Assembly (NCBI RefSeq): GCF_003051005.1
Contig: NZ_QAOW01000003.1
Span: 124,001 to 188,000, forward strand
Origin: Rhodococcus sp. OK519
Lineage (GTDB): Bacteria; Actinomycetota; Actinomycetes; Mycobacteriales; Mycobacteriaceae
Reading direction: 5' to 3'
Length of the DNA stretch: 64,000 bases
The notes under the pieces were generated by a model. The model did not search any database. It was given only the letters and a program-made list of their open reading frames with translations, and was not told the DNA's origin. Made by a program: the position numbers and the translations under genes. Position 1 is the stretch's first letter. Each line of letters begins with the position of its first letter. Shown one piece after another: positions 54,264 through 63,518 of the stretch.

Positions 54264-55247
54264 ATGGGCCTCTCGGCCGAGCAGCGCCGATCGCTCGACC
54301 GATGGCTCGACGAGAACGAACTGCATTGCGGTGCAACCACCGATGTCACACCGGTGCGAGGCGGACGGTCACACGTCATGTTTCGTCTGCGCCGGGCGGA
54401 CGCGACGTGGATACTCCGTAGTCCCGCTGCCGTCGCGATCGATGCGGCGGCAGCGGGGTTGCGGCGCGAGTTCCGGGTTCTCGGGGCGCTCGGTGGCACC
54501 CGAGTACCGCACCCCGCACCGGTGGCGCTGTGCGACGATCCGGCCGTGCTGGGCACCGAGTTCTATCTGATGGAGGACGTCGACGGCATCAGCCCGATGC
54601 CGCGACACCTCGCGCAGCTGCACGCCGCCCCCGAGCCCACCGCTGTCGTGGACGCGCTGATCGATGCCCTCGCCCACCTGCACGACGTCGACTGGCGCAG
54701 GGTGGGCCTCGACGACTTCGGGCGGCCCGACGGCTTTCATGAACGCCAGACCGCGCGCTGGACAGGACAACTGCGGTCCTACGGCGAGAACGGGCTCGAC
54801 GGCCTCGAGGACGTGATCGCGTGGCTCGACGGCCACCTGCCCACGTCTTGGCAGCCGACCCTGATGCACGGCGATTACCACATGATGAACGTCCTGATCG
54901 CGGTCGACGATCCGGTGCGGGTCAGCGCCGTCCTCGATTGGGAGACCACGACGATCGGCGACCCCCTGCTCGATCTCGCCGGTTTCCTGGAGGTGTGCCG
55001 AGAGGTCTATCGCCCCGAGGACGGCTGGCCGACACAGCAGTACATGGCGGCCCGCTACGCGAGCAGGCGGGGCATCGGCGACGCCGTCGACCTGACGTAC
55101 TACAGGGTGCTGTACAACTATCGTCTGGCCGTTCTGCTCGAGGGCATCCACCAGCGATCGCGTCTCGACCCCACCCGGCCCACCGACGACGCCATGGGGC
55201 AGCGAGCGCGCAGCACGGCGCGACGCGCGAAGGAATTGATCGAATGA
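54264..55247 (+). CDS. Phosphotransferase-family (APH/choline-kinase fold) protein
   Basis: The 327-residue kinase-like protein has a nucleotide-binding N lobe and the Brenner motif MHGDYHMMNVLI, followed by LDWETTTIGDPLLDLA. It resembles the kinase-like domain that partners ACAD10/11-type acyl-CoA dehydrogenases. Those phosphorylate 4-hydroxyacyl-CoAs before dehydration. With an acyl-CoA dehydrogenase in the divergent operon, a similar role in hydroxyacid degradation is plausible. The stop overlaps the GntR start by 4 bases. Confidence 0.85.
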   Translation: MGLSAEQRRSLDRWLDENELHCGATTDVTPVRGGRSHVMFRLRRADATWILRSPAAVAIDAAAAGLRREFRVLGALGGTRVPHPAPVALCDDPAVLGTEFYLMEDVDGISPMPRHLAQLHAAPEPTAVVDALIDALAHLHDVDWRRVGLDDFGRPDGFHERQTARWTGQLRSYGENGLDGLEDVIAWLDGHLPTSWQPTLMHGDYHMMNVLIAVDDPVRVSAVLDWETTTIGDPLLDLAGFLEVCREVYRPEDGWPTQQYMAARYASRRGIGDAVDLTYYRVLYNYRLAVLLEGIHQRSRLDPTRPTDDAMGQRARSTARRAKELIE

Positions 55248-55948
55248 CTGTGCGGCAGACGCGCTACCAGGCACTTGCCGAGGCACTGGAGAGGGACATC
55301 GCGGGCGGCGTCTACCCGGTCGGTTCCAAGCTGCCCAAAGAGACCGAACTGTGCGAGCAACACGGCATGAGTCGAGGCACCGTCCGACAGGCGCTGCAGC
55401 ATCTCGAGAACCTCGGCATGATCGAGCGCCGCGCCCGCGCCGGCACCACCGTGCTGTCCCGCGAGCCAGAGAACCCGTACGTGCAATTCGTCTCCAGCAA
55501 GGACGAGATCATCACGCTCGTGGAGAAGACCAAGATTCGACGACCGTCCACCGGCGAGGTGGTGGCCGACTTCGCACTCGCAGCCCGACTGGACGTCGAG
55601 CCCGGCTCACGCTGGTTCCTCGTGGCCGGACCGCGCTACCTGCGCACGGGCTCCAAACAGCCGTTGTGCTGGAGCGACCAGTACATCCGCGCCGAGGCGC
55701 CCGGGCGAGAGCGTTTGCTGCGCGGCGACTTCGACCGGGAGTCGCTGCGCGGACACACGATCGAACAGGAAGTGCGCGCCGCCATGCTCACCGACGACGT
55801 CGCGGCCGCGCTCGACGCCGAACCACGTGCGCCCGCGCTGGTCATCACCCGTCGGCACTACGCGACCGACGGGGCGATGCTGTCGGTCAGCTTCCACATC
55901 CATCCCGCCGACCGATACAGCATCCGGACCACCCTCACCGACTCGTAG
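55244..55948 (+). CDS. GntR-family regulator, HutC subfamily
   Basis: The 234-residue protein has a GntR winged helix (about residues 5-70, GMSRGTVRQALQHLENLGMIERR). A UTRA effector domain follows, with PLCWSDQYIRAEAPG and a final MLSVSFHIHPADRYS. The start overlaps the phosphotransferase stop (ATGA), so it is co-expressed with the alcohol dehydrogenase unit. The two GTCTA-type sites in the divergent promoter at 52.85 kb match the HutC-type core and are its likely operators. The ligand is presumably a pathway intermediate. Confidence 0.88.
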   Translation: MTVRQTRYQALAEALERDIAGGVYPVGSKLPKETELCEQHGMSRGTVRQALQHLENLGMIERRARAGTTVLSREPENPYVQFVSSKDEIITLVEKTKIRRPSTGEVVADFALAARLDVEPGSRWFLVAGPRYLRTGSKQPLCWSDQYIRAEAPGRERLLRGDFDRESLRGHTIEQEVRAAMLTDDVAAALDAEPRAPALVITRRHYATDGAMLSVSFHIHPADRYSIRTTLTDS

Positions 55949-55966
55949 GGGCACGGGCTGCAGGAC

Positions 55967-56743
55967 TCAGCCGAAGCGGCCCGAGATGTAGTCCTCCGTG
56001 GCCTTCTGGGTGGGGTTGGAGAAGATCTTCTCGGTGTCGTCGATCTCGATGAGCTTGCCCGGCTTGCCGGTGGCCTCGAGGTTGAAGAACGCCGTCTGGT
56101 CGCTCACGCGCGCAGCCTGCTGCATGTTGTGCGTGACGATGACGATCGTGAAGTCCTTCTTCAGCTCGGTGATGAGGTCCTCGATCGCGAGCGTCGAGAT
56201 CGGATCGAGCGCCGAACACGGCTCGTCCATCAGCAGGACGTCGGGCGAGACCGCGATGGCGCGGGCGATGCACAGACGCTGCTGCTGACCACCGGACAGG
56301 CCGCCGCCGGGCTTGTCGAGGCGGTCCTTGACCTCGGTCCACAGGTTCGCGCCGCGCAGCGACTGCTCGGCGATCTCGTCGAGCTTCTTCTTGTCGCGCA
56401 TGCCCTGCAGTTTGAGGCCGGCCACAACGTTGTCGCGGATCGACATCGTCGGGAACGGGTTGGGCCGCTGGAACACCATGCCAATCGTCTTGCGGACGCC
56501 GACCGGGTCCACGCTGGAGCCGTAGATGTCCTCGCCGTCGAGCAGCACGGAACCCTCGACGCGAGCACCCGGCGTCACCTCGTGCATGCGGTTGAGCGAG
56601 CGCAGCACCGTCGACTTGCCGCAGCCCGACGGGCCGATGAACGCGGTGACGCTGCGCGGGGGCACCGACAGCCCGACATCGGCGACGGCGTGGAACTTGC
56701 CGTAGTAGATGTTGACGTCCTTGAGATCCAGACGCTTGGCCAT
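55967..56743 (-). CDS. pstB: Phosphate ABC transporter ATPase PstB
   Basis: The 258-residue ATPase has Walker [10 protein letters not shown], the FQRPNPFP motif specific to PstB, LSGGQQQR and [12 protein letters not shown], then the His-switch [13 protein letters not shown]. It energises high-affinity phosphate import with PstA and PstC. It is the last gene of pstSCAB, 94 bases after pstA. In this genus it corresponds to phoT. The end abuts the GntR gene with 18 bases between the convergent stops. Confidence 0.95.
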   Translation of the reverse strand: MAKRLDLKDVNIYYGKFHAVADVGLSVPPRSVTAFIGPSGCGKSTVLRSLNRMHEVTPGARVEGSVLLDGEDIYGSSVDPVGVRKTIGMVFQRPNPFPTMSIRDNVVAGLKLQGMRDKKKLDEIAEQSLRGANLWTEVKDRLDKPGGGLSGGQQQRLCIARAIAVSPDVLLMDEPCSALDPISTLAIEDLITELKKDFTIVIVTHNMQQAARVSDQTAFFNLEATGKPGKLIEIDDTEKIFSNPTQKATEDYISGRFG

Positions 56744-56837
56744 TATCGGCTCCCTACTGATGCGAGCGTCAGCTCGAGTATGTGCTTACGAGGTTCGGGG
56801 GTTGCGGTGGCTGTGTCGATCGCCGCGTGTTCGCTGC

Positions 56838-57743
56838 TCACTTGTTGCGCACCGACGCGAAGTGTCCGATGGTCTTGGCGACGATGTTGAGGACCGCGAT
56901 GAGGAGGATGAGGGTCAGGGCCGCACCCCAGATCCGGTTGGAGCCTGCGTCGGTGGGGTTGTTCATCTCCGCGACCATCACGCCGGGCAGCGTGCCCATC
57001 TCGCCGCCGAACAAGTTGAAGTTGATGAACGGCGCGTAGCCCACCAGGATCAGCAGCGGCGCGGTCTCGCCGAGCACGCGGGCCAGGGCGAGCATGACGC
57101 CGGTGATGATGCCGGGCAGCGCGGTCGGAACGACGATGCGGGCGATGGTCTTCCACTTGGGAACACCCAGGGCGTACGACGCCTCGCGCAGATCGTTCGG
57201 CACGATGCGCAGCATCTCCTCCGTGCTGCGGACCACGACGGGGACCATCAGCAGCACCAGTGCCAGCGACACCGCGAACGCCGACTTGGGGAAGCCGAAC
57301 GTCGCGATCCACAGCGCGTAGATGAACAACGCCGCGACGATCGAGGGCACACCCGAGAGGATGTCGACCATGAACGTCGTGAGCTTGCCGAGTCGCGAAT
57401 TGCCCGCGTACTCCACGAGATAGACGGCGACGAATAGGCCGAGCGGAACCGACAACGCGGCGCACACGAGTCCCTGCATGAGGGTGCCGATGAGGGCGTG
57501 GTAGATGCCGCCGCCCTCGGCCGACCCGGAGAGCCCGCTCAGCGAGTGCGTGAACCACGTCTGTGTCGTGATCGCGCCGATGCCCTTGACGACCACGGTC
57601 CACAGCACCCACACGAGCGGCACGAGCGCGACGAGGACGGACAGGGTCACCAGCACGGTAGCGGTGAGATTGGTGGCTCGGCGGCGGAGTCCGACGCCCT
57701 GGAACGCGGGTGCCTTGATCGGCTTGTCGAGGACGCTGGTCAT
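56838..57743 (-). CDS. pstA: Phosphate ABC permease PstA
   Basis: The 301-residue membrane protein has six predicted segments. The BPD-transporter coupling loop EASYALGVPKWKTIARIVVPTALPGIITG lies in its C-terminal half, and DILSGVPSIVAALFIY is typical of PstA. ATG 57743 follows the pstC stop by 3 bases. It pairs with PstC to form the channel. Confidence 0.94.
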   Translation of the reverse strand: MTSVLDKPIKAPAFQGVGLRRRATNLTATVLVTLSVLVALVPLVWVLWTVVVKGIGAITTQTWFTHSLSGLSGSAEGGGIYHALIGTLMQGLVCAALSVPLGLFVAVYLVEYAGNSRLGKLTTFMVDILSGVPSIVAALFIYALWIATFGFPKSAFAVSLALVLLMVPVVVRSTEEMLRIVPNDLREASYALGVPKWKTIARIVVPTALPGIITGVMLALARVLGETAPLLILVGYAPFINFNLFGGEMGTLPGVMVAEMNNPTDAGSNRIWGAALTLILLIAVLNIVAKTIGHFASVRNK

Positions 57744-57746
57744 CGG

Positions 57747-58796
57747 TCAGTCCCGCTTTCCGGCGATCGCAGCACGCGCCGCCGCGTTGACCACGAAGGT
57801 GAGCACGAAGAGGACCAGGCCGGCGGCGATGTACGCGCCCGCCTGGATGTTGTTGTTGAACTCGGCGTAGCCGAGGGCGATCTTGGATGCGATCGTCGAA
57901 CCGCTGTCGAACAGGGATCCACCGAACGACTGCGACGTCGTGCGCAGGATCATGTACAACGCCATCGTCTCGCCGAGCGCGCGGCCGAGGCCGAGCATGG
58001 AGCCGCTGATGTAGCCGGACTTGCCGAACGGGATGACAGTGGTGCGCACCACTTCCCAGCGGGTGGCGCCGAGCGCCAGCGCGGCCTCGACGTGCGCCTT
58101 GGGGGTCTGCGCGAACACCTCGCGGGTCACTGCGGTGATCACCGGCAGGATCATCACCGCGAGCACGATGCCGGCGGTGAAAATGGTGCCGCCGCCGCGA
58201 ATCGAACCGGTCCCGTCCGCGAAGATCGGGATCCACCCGAGATTCTCGTTGAGCCACACCGCAACCGGTGCAATCGCGGGAGCGAAGATCAGCAGACCCC
58301 ACAGGCCGTACACGATCGACGGCACCGCCGCGAGCAGGTCGATGACGTATGCGAGCGGGCGCGCCAACTTCTTCGGCGCGTACTCGGTGAGGAAGATCGC
58401 GATGCCGAGGGCAACCGGCATCGCCAGTACGAGGGCGAAGACCGAGACCATCACGGTCACCTGCAGCAGATCCAGGACACCGAACGCCATCGCGTTGATG
58501 TTCTCGGTGTCCCACGCCCGGCTGGTGAGGAAGTTGACCTCGTTGCGCTGCAGTGCGGGGACCGCACGCCAGATCAGGAAGATGCCGACCGCGGCGACGA
58601 GCAGCGTGATGAAGACCGCCGATCCCGACGCCAGCGATCCGAAGATCCGGTCGCCGGGTCGAGTGACCGTCTTGTTCTTCGTGGCCTGTGGGGTACTGAT
58701 CGGGGCCTCCGGGTTACCGTGCGGACCGCCCACCCCGGCCCCGCCGTCCGCGGGGTCGGAGGCGCGTGGTGTCGACCTTGTGCTCGCGTCAGTCAT
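57747..58796 (-). CDS. pstC: Phosphate ABC permease PstC
   Basis: The 349-residue membrane protein has a Pro/Gly-rich cytoplasmic N terminus (1-45) and six membrane segments. The PstC/PstA motif YVIDLLAAVPSIVYGLWG and the coupling loop EAALALGATRWEVVRTTVIPFGKSGYISG are present. It starts 58 bases after pstS and is nearly fused to pstA. Confidence 0.94.
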   Translation of the reverse strand: MTDASTRSTPRASDPADGGAGVGGPHGNPEAPISTPQATKNKTVTRPGDRIFGSLASGSAVFITLLVAAVGIFLIWRAVPALQRNEVNFLTSRAWDTENINAMAFGVLDLLQVTVMVSVFALVLAMPVALGIAIFLTEYAPKKLARPLAYVIDLLAAVPSIVYGLWGLLIFAPAIAPVAVWLNENLGWIPIFADGTGSIRGGGTIFTAGIVLAVMILPVITAVTREVFAQTPKAHVEAALALGATRWEVVRTTVIPFGKSGYISGSMLGLGRALGETMALYMILRTTSQSFGGSLFDSGSTIASKIALGYAEFNNNIQAGAYIAAGLVLFVLTFVVNAAARAAIAGKRD

Positions 58797-58854
58797 CTGC
58801 GCTCACATTCTCCGTCTGAATATAGATGGGCGGTCCGTCGAACGATCGTTCCGA

Positions 58855-59985
58855 TCAGGCGGAGATCGCGGAGATCGACTCGTTGATCTTGGCGCGGAAG
58901 GATTCCGGCAGCGGCACGTAGCCCTGCTCGGCCAGCGTCTGCTGTCCCTCGTTCGCGGCGCTGGCCAGGAACGACTTCACGGCATTGGCGGTGGCGGCGT
59001 CGTAGCCCTTGGAGCACACGATCTCGTAGGTCGCGAGGACCAGCGGGTAGGCGCCGGCTTCCTTGGTGCCGTAGATCGACTTCAGGTCGAGTGTGAGGTC
59101 ACCGACACCCGAGCCCTTGAAAGCTGCATTCGCGATGGCCTTGGACGCCGTCTCCTGCGTGAGCTTCACCGCGCCGGCGCCCGTGTCGATCTGCGCGGAG
59201 GGCAGCTTCTGCTGATCCGCGAAGGACTTCTCGACGTACGTGATCGAACCGGGGGCAGTCGCAACGGCCTGCGCGACACCGGCCGAGCCCTTCGCGCCCT
59301 CGCCGACGCCGCCCTTGAAGTCGGAGCCGGCACCCTGGGTCCACGCACCGCCCGACGCCGTCTCGAGGTACTGCTGGAAGTTGTCGCTCGTGCCGGACGA
59401 GTCCGAACGCACGATCGGGCTGATCTTCTCGTCGGGCAGTGTGACGCCGGAGTTCAGCGCCGCGATCGCCGGGTCGTTCCAGTTGGTGATGCCACCGTTG
59501 AAGATCTTTGCGATGGTCTCGCCGTTGAGCACCAGATCGTCGACACCATCGATGTTGTAGGCGATCGAGACGGGACCGAACACGAGCGGCAGGTTCCACG
59601 CGTCGTTGCCGGCGCAGCGGGCCTTGGCCTGATCGGCCTGCTCGCCCTTGATCGCCGAGTCGGACCCGGCGAAGTCGATGTTCTTCGCGATGAACTGCGT
59701 GCGGCCGTCGCCGGAGCCGCTGGGGTTGTACGCGACGTTGACGCTCTTGCCCTTCTGCTGGCAGGCCGCGATGTAGGTCGAGGTGAACTCGTCCATCGCG
59801 TTCTTCTGCGCAGACGATCCGGCGCCGGAGAGCTTCTCCTTGCCGTCACACAGGGCGGTGGACGCCGACGTGTCGACGGTGGACGACGCCGCGTTGTTGT
59901 CGCTGCCGCACGCGGTCAGAGACATCGCCGTCACGGCACCGACAGCTACCACTCCGAGCAGTGCGCCCTTACGGTCGAGATTCAC
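58855..59985 (-). CDS. pstS: Phosphate-binding lipoprotein PstS
   Basis: The 376-residue lipoprotein has a lipobox LTAC with lipidated Cys26. Phosphate-binding loops are SGAGSSAQ, NPSGSGDG, FAGSDSA and RSDSSGTSDNF. GTG 59985 is supported by GGAGG 6 bases upstream; the longer open frame to 60078 is not coding. It captures phosphate outside the membrane for PstC/A/B. Two PHO-box repeats lie 141 bases upstream, in keeping with RegX3/PhoP control. Confidence 0.95.
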   Translation of the reverse strand: MNLDRKGALLGVVAVGAVTAMSLTACGSDNNAASSTVDTSASTALCDGKEKLSGAGSSAQKNAMDEFTSTYIAACQQKGKSVNVAYNPSGSGDGRTQFIAKNIDFAGSDSAIKGEQADQAKARCAGNDAWNLPLVFGPVSIAYNIDGVDDLVLNGETIAKIFNGGITNWNDPAIAALNSGVTLPDEKISPIVRSDSSGTSDNFQQYLETASGGAWTQGAGSDFKGGVGEGAKGSAGVAQAVATAPGSITYVEKSFADQQKLPSAQIDTGAGAVKLTQETASKAIANAAFKGSGVGDLTLDLKSIYGTKEAGAYPLVLATYEIVCSKGYDAATANAVKSFLASAANEGQQTLAEQGYVPLPESFRAKINESISAISA

Positions 59986-60125
59986 CCTGGTCCTCCGCTG
60001 GTCTAGCGTCCCGCCCAGTGTCGGGCGGCATGGGAAGCGCGGGACGTTGGCGACCCGCGCCGGGCGACGTTTCGCCACCCTGGCCAGAAAGGTAGGGGGG
60101 CACGGTAGCCAGCGGGACCCGGTTC

Positions 60126-60147
60126 GGTGAACGGAAGATGAACACCC
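60126..60147 (-). promoter_or_regulatory. PHO box upstream of pstS
   Basis: On the minus strand GTTCATC (60143-60137) and GTTCACC (60132-60126) are 11 bases apart, in the same repeat geometry as the phoU site at 46.8 kb. Confidence 0.7.
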
Positions 60148-60193
60148 ACGGTAAACCTGCCGAGATGTGAATCACACCGACCGAAAGAGCTGA

Positions 60194-61114
60194 TCAGGAC
60201 TGCGCGGCGTACGCGACATCCACGTGAAATCGCTCGAATCCGAGACGCTCGTACGTGCGCAGCGCGGCGGTGTTGTCGCCCTCGACGTACAGCAGCACGG
60301 TGTCCAGTCCACGGTCGCGCAGATAGCGCAGCCCCGCGAGGGTGAGCACCCGGCCCAGGCCCCGGCCCTGCGCGTCGGGGTCGATCCCCACCACGTACAC
60401 CTCGCCGAGCGCGGGGGTGCCGTTCTCCGGCGCGTGCACCTTCGTCCAGTGGAAGCCGAGCAGGCGATGGGGGTCGCCGCCGGAGCCCTCCGACGGGTAC
60501 GCCAGGAACAACCCCTCCGGGTCGAACCACGCCTCGGAGCGGCGCTCGTCGATCTCGCGCTGCGTCCACGTCCCCTGCTCCGGATGCCACGCGAACGCGG
60601 CCGCGTTGACCCGCAGCAGTTCGGCGTCGTCCTCCGGTCCGCGATACGTCCGCAGCGTGACACCGTCCGGCACCACGACGTCGGGCAGTTCCGGGGTGGT
60701 GAGCGAGCGGCGCAACTGCAGCAACTCGCGCGCACCCGACAGGCCCAGCCGGCGCGCGACGGCGACCGCGGCGGGCAGATTGCCGTGTGCCCACACCCGC
60801 GTTCCCGGACCACCGGCCTCGAGCACCCCGGACACCAGACGTCCGCCGACTCCGGCGCCGCGCTCGGACGGGTCCACCACCACCTCCGCCATCGCGGGAT
60901 GGTCGGCGTGCCCGGGTTCGAGCTGCGCGTAGCCCACGACCCGGCCGTCGACCGTGCAGACCAGGTGGCGCGCAGGCCCGTCCGTGGTGAGCGCGTGCAC
61001 GGCCTGTTCCGAGATGGGCGCCGTGCCGTCGACCGTCGTGGCCTGCGCGATCATCGCGCGAACCGCGTCGACCGGCGGTGAATCGATCCAGTCGAGCTGT
61101 TGCACGGTCATCAA
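60194..61114 (-). CDS. mshD: Mycothiol synthase MshD
   Basis: The 306-residue enzyme has two GNAT acetyltransferase domains (about 1-140 and 150-306). It transfers acetyl from acetyl-CoA to Cys-GlcN-Ins, the last step of mycothiol synthesis. The second domain carries the acetyl-CoA loop [18 protein letters not shown], the first a degenerate [25 protein letters not shown] and [10 protein letters not shown] are MshD hallmarks. It overlaps glnR by 4 bases. In M. tuberculosis it is Rv0819, in the same order. Confidence 0.94.
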   Translation of the reverse strand: MMTVQQLDWIDSPPVDAVRAMIAQATTVDGTAPISEQAVHALTTDGPARHLVCTVDGRVVGYAQLEPGHADHPAMAEVVVDPSERGAGVGGRLVSGVLEAGGPGTRVWAHGNLPAAVAVARRLGLSGARELLQLRRSLTTPELPDVVVPDGVTLRTYRGPEDDAELLRVNAAAFAWHPEQGTWTQREIDERRSEAWFDPEGLFLAYPSEGSGGDPHRLLGFHWTKVHAPENGTPALGEVYVVGIDPDAQGRGLGRVLTLAGLRYLRDRGLDTVLLYVEGDNTAALRTYERLGFERFHVDVAYAAQS

Positions 61115-61875
61115 TACGCCGATCCGTTGGTGGGTGTCAGGTCGGTCTCCCCGGAGTCGTCCGACATATCCGGGTCGTCCACGGCGGGCCCGGGCCTGGC
61201 TGCGGCACGCGCGGGACGCACAGCCTTGTAGCCGACGTTGCGGACGGTGCCGATCAGCGACTCGTACTCGGTGCCGAGCTTGGCGCGCAGCCGTCGCACG
61301 TGGACGTCAACGGTGCGGGTGCCACCGAAGAAGTCGTAACCCCAGACCTCCTGCAGCAACTGGGCGCGGGTGAAGACCCTGCCGGCGTGCTGCGCGAGGT
61401 ACTTGAGGAGTTCGAACTCCTTGTAAGTCAGATCGAGGGGCCGTCCCCGCAGTCGTGCGGTGTACGTCCCCTCGTCGATGACCAGCTCGCCGAGCGTGAT
61501 CTTGCCCGCAGCCTCGGGGCTCGCCACCCCGCCGTTGCGGCCGACCAACAATCGCAGTCGCGCGTCCAGTTCGGCGGGGCCGGTCGACGGCAACAGGATG
61601 TCGTCGAGCCCCCAGTCGGAATTCACCGCGACCAAGCCGCCTTCGGTGAGTACGGCTACGACCGGAATCGCAGATCCGGTGCTGCCGAGCAGCCTGCACA
61701 GGCCGCGCGCGGCGGCCAGGTCAGTGCGGGCATCGACGAGTGCCACATCCGCCGCGCCCGCCTCCAGCAACGACGAAACTTCCGTCGGAGCGGGGCGCAC
61801 GGAGTGCGACAGCAATGCCAACGAGGGCAGCACCGTATCGGGATTGGGGTCGGAGGTCAGAAGCAACAGCTCCAC
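61111..61875 (-). CDS. glnR: GlnR, OmpR-type regulator of nitrogen metabolism
   Basis: The 254-residue orphan response regulator has a receiver-like domain with [15 protein letters not shown] around the equivalent of the phosphorylation Asp. An OmpR winged helix follows with [53 protein letters not shown]. Actinobacterial GlnR has no partner kinase and controls glnA, amtB and nir genes. It corresponds to Rv0818. It is co-transcribed with mshD (4-base overlap) and divergent from lmeA. Confidence 0.92.
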   Translation of the reverse strand: MELLLLTSDPNPDTVLPSLALLSHSVRPAPTEVSSLLEAGAADVALVDARTDLAAARGLCRLLGSTGSAIPVVAVLTEGGLVAVNSDWGLDDILLPSTGPAELDARLRLLVGRNGGVASPEAAGKITLGELVIDEGTYTARLRGRPLDLTYKEFELLKYLAQHAGRVFTRAQLLQEVWGYDFFGGTRTVDVHVRRLRAKLGTEYESLIGTVRNVGYKAVRPARAAARPGPAVDDPDMSDDSGETDLTPTNGSAY

Positions 61876-62016
61876 TCAACCTCCCTCTCTGCGTCGCGAG
61901 TGCCGACGCAGGGGCCGACACCGAGTGGACCGACGTTCATGTTTCGGGGACAGATTAGCGCGAGTTCGACCAGGACCATCGCACCGGTGCCCGACGGACT
62001 CGGTAACAATGATGTG

Positions 62017-62802
62017 GTGCGCAAACTCATCATCGGCCTGGTATGCCTCGTCGGACTTGTCGTCGTCGTCGATTTCGGCGCCGCCGCCTACTCCGAGTTC
62101 CGGGTCTCACGCGCGCTACGGGAGGGCGGATCGCTCAACGCGGACCCCGAGGTGACCATCCACGGATTCCCGTTCGTCACGCAGGCGTGGAACGGCAAGT
62201 ACGAGAACATCGAGATCCGTGCGCAACAGGTCGAGGCCGACATGATCGGCGAGGTCACGATCGAGGCGACCCTCAACGGGGTCTCCGTCCCGCCGTCCGC
62301 ACTGATCGACGGCTCGGTCCACACAGTTCCGGTCGATCATCTCGAGGGCCGCATGAAGATCGACGCCACCGACCTCGGCAAGTTCCTCGGCATCCCCGAC
62401 CTGCAGGTTTCCGCACCACCGGCAAGTAAGTCCGACGGCACCGGCGGGTCCGGCGGATCCGGTTCCACCACCGACGACGGCGGCATCGTGCTCACCGGCA
62501 CGGTTCCGGTCGGACCGCTGCAGACTTCGGTGAGCGTGCAGGCGGACCTGGTGCTGCGCGGCGAGCAGTTGATGATCGTCGCCACCGATTTCAACTTCGA
62601 CCCCACCGGCGAGTCCGAGTTCACGGTGCCGGCCCCGTTGCGCCAGCAGGTGCTCGACCGCTTCACCAAGACGATCGACCCGCAGTCGCTGCCGTTCGGC
62701 ATCATGCCCACCGATGTGTACGCGCAGGGGTCGCAGATCGTCATCGAGGGAAGCGGCGACGACCTGACGATCAACCTCGACGAGTTGCAGGCCCAGCTGT
62801 GA
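62017..62802 (+). CDS. lmeA: LmeA-family lipid-binding protein (DUF2993)
   Basis: The 261-residue exported protein has one N-terminal membrane/signal segment (LIIGLVCLVGLVVVVDFGAAAY). A beta-rich LmeA domain follows with VTIHGFPFVTQAWNGKYENIEIRA and FGIMPTDVYAQGSQIVIEG. A Ser/Gly-rich linker near residue 145 interrupts it. In mycobacteria LmeA is a phospholipid-binding envelope protein needed for lipomannan elongation (Rv0817c). Two adjacent GTG codons (62014, 62017) are possible starts. Its stop overlaps the thioredoxin-like start. Confidence 0.88.
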   Translation: MRKLIIGLVCLVGLVVVVDFGAAAYSEFRVSRALREGGSLNADPEVTIHGFPFVTQAWNGKYENIEIRAQQVEADMIGEVTIEATLNGVSVPPSALIDGSVHTVPVDHLEGRMKIDATDLGKFLGIPDLQVSAPPASKSDGTGGSGGSGSTTDDGGIVLTGTVPVGPLQTSVSVQADLVLRGEQLMIVATDFNFDPTGESEFTVPAPLRQQVLDRFTKTIDPQSLPFGIMPTDVYAQGSQIVIEGSGDDLTINLDELQAQL

Positions 62803-63272
62803 CCGCTCTCATCATTCTCGTCGCGGCGGTCGCGGCGACGGTGGCCGTGGGGTTGGTCCTGCAGTCCCGCGCCGGCAAGGTTCGCGCCTCCACACCGTCG
62901 ACCACCGGAGTGGTGGACGACGAACGGGCAGCCCAGTTCGCGGCCGCCGGTGTCACCGCGACCGGACGACCGATCGTGCTGCATTTCTCGGCCGACTGGT
63001 GCGGCCCGTGCGCCGCCGTCCGACGCGTCGTCGAACAGGTCGTCTCTCGCCTCGGCACCGACGCCGACGGCCTCCCCGCCGCCACCGAGGTGGAACTCGA
63101 CATCGACCGGCATCCCGCTCTGGCAAAGACTCTGGGCGTCCTGTCGCTGCCGACGACCTTCATCCTCGACGGCGCGCTCACCGAGCGATTCCGGATTTCC
63201 GGGGTACCGTCCGCCGCCGATCTCGAGACTGCGCTCGCGCCCCTACTCCAAACAGGGCACCCCGATTCCTGA
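62799..63272 (+). CDS. thiX: Membrane-anchored thioredoxin-fold protein ThiX
   Basis: The 157-residue protein has one N-terminal membrane anchor (residues 2-23) followed by a thioredoxin domain. The active site is WCGPC (Trp67-Cys68-Gly-Pro-Cys71) and the cis-Pro is in LSLPTTFI. It should act as an extracytoplasmic thiol-disulfide oxidoreductase. GTG 62799 overlaps the lmeA stop by 4 bases. It corresponds to Rv0816c and precedes the cysteine-regulated operon. Confidence 0.88.
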   Translation: MTALIILVAAVAATVAVGLVLQSRAGKVRASTPSTTGVVDDERAAQFAAAGVTATGRPIVLHFSADWCGPCAAVRRVVEQVVSRLGTDADGLPAATEVELDIDRHPALAKTLGVLSLPTTFILDGALTERFRISGVPSAADLETALAPLLQTGHPDS

Positions 63273-63294
63273 AAAACCGGGTACGCTGCACCAC

Positions 63295-63381
63295 GTGTAC
63301 GCCAACCACGAGCTGATGCTCACCCGTCGCCGCGCAGTCGATCTGTGCCGCCTCGGTGGTTGTTGCTGTCCCTGCTGCTGA
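63295..63381 (+). CDS. Leaderless poly-cysteine leader peptide (28 residues)
   Basis: GTG at 63295 opens a 28-residue ORF ending in GGCCCPCC just before TGA. TACGCT (63282-63287) sits 7 bases upstream, so transcription probably starts at the GTG itself. Such leaderless Cys-rich ORFs upstream of sulfur-assimilation operons act as cysteine-responsive attenuators in mycobacteria: ribosome stalling on Cys codons under cysteine shortage changes the downstream RNA fold. The arrangement here, with a hairpin spanning the stop and a DUF4395 gene downstream, is the same. Confidence 0.82.
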   Translation: MYANHELMLTRRRAVDLCRLGGCCCPCC

Positions 63382-63439
63382 TCACGCAGACGGTCTGTTT
63401 TCTGCCCAGCGCTTCTCGCTGAGATCCCCGTCCGTGATC
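63380..63439 (+). promoter_or_regulatory. Attenuator-like hairpin downstream of the poly-Cys leader
   Basis: Bases 63380-63393 can pair with 63428-63439 (GATCACG with CGTGATC, GACGG with CCGTC). An inner hairpin lies at 63407-63421. The structure begins in the leader's stop codon, so ribosomes on the Cys codons would disturb it. Confidence 0.55.
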
Positions 63440-63518
63440 GGTGAATCCCCGAGTCCGGTCCCTGCCGCGATTTCCCGGCGGCATGTCAACAATCGGTAGC
63501 CCGCAGGAGCACTCCACA

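Noticed and set aside
61078-62016. Upstream part of a 574-codon frame ending in lmeA
   Set aside because: The first 313 codons are antisense to glnR. The LmeA signal segment starts only at 62017.
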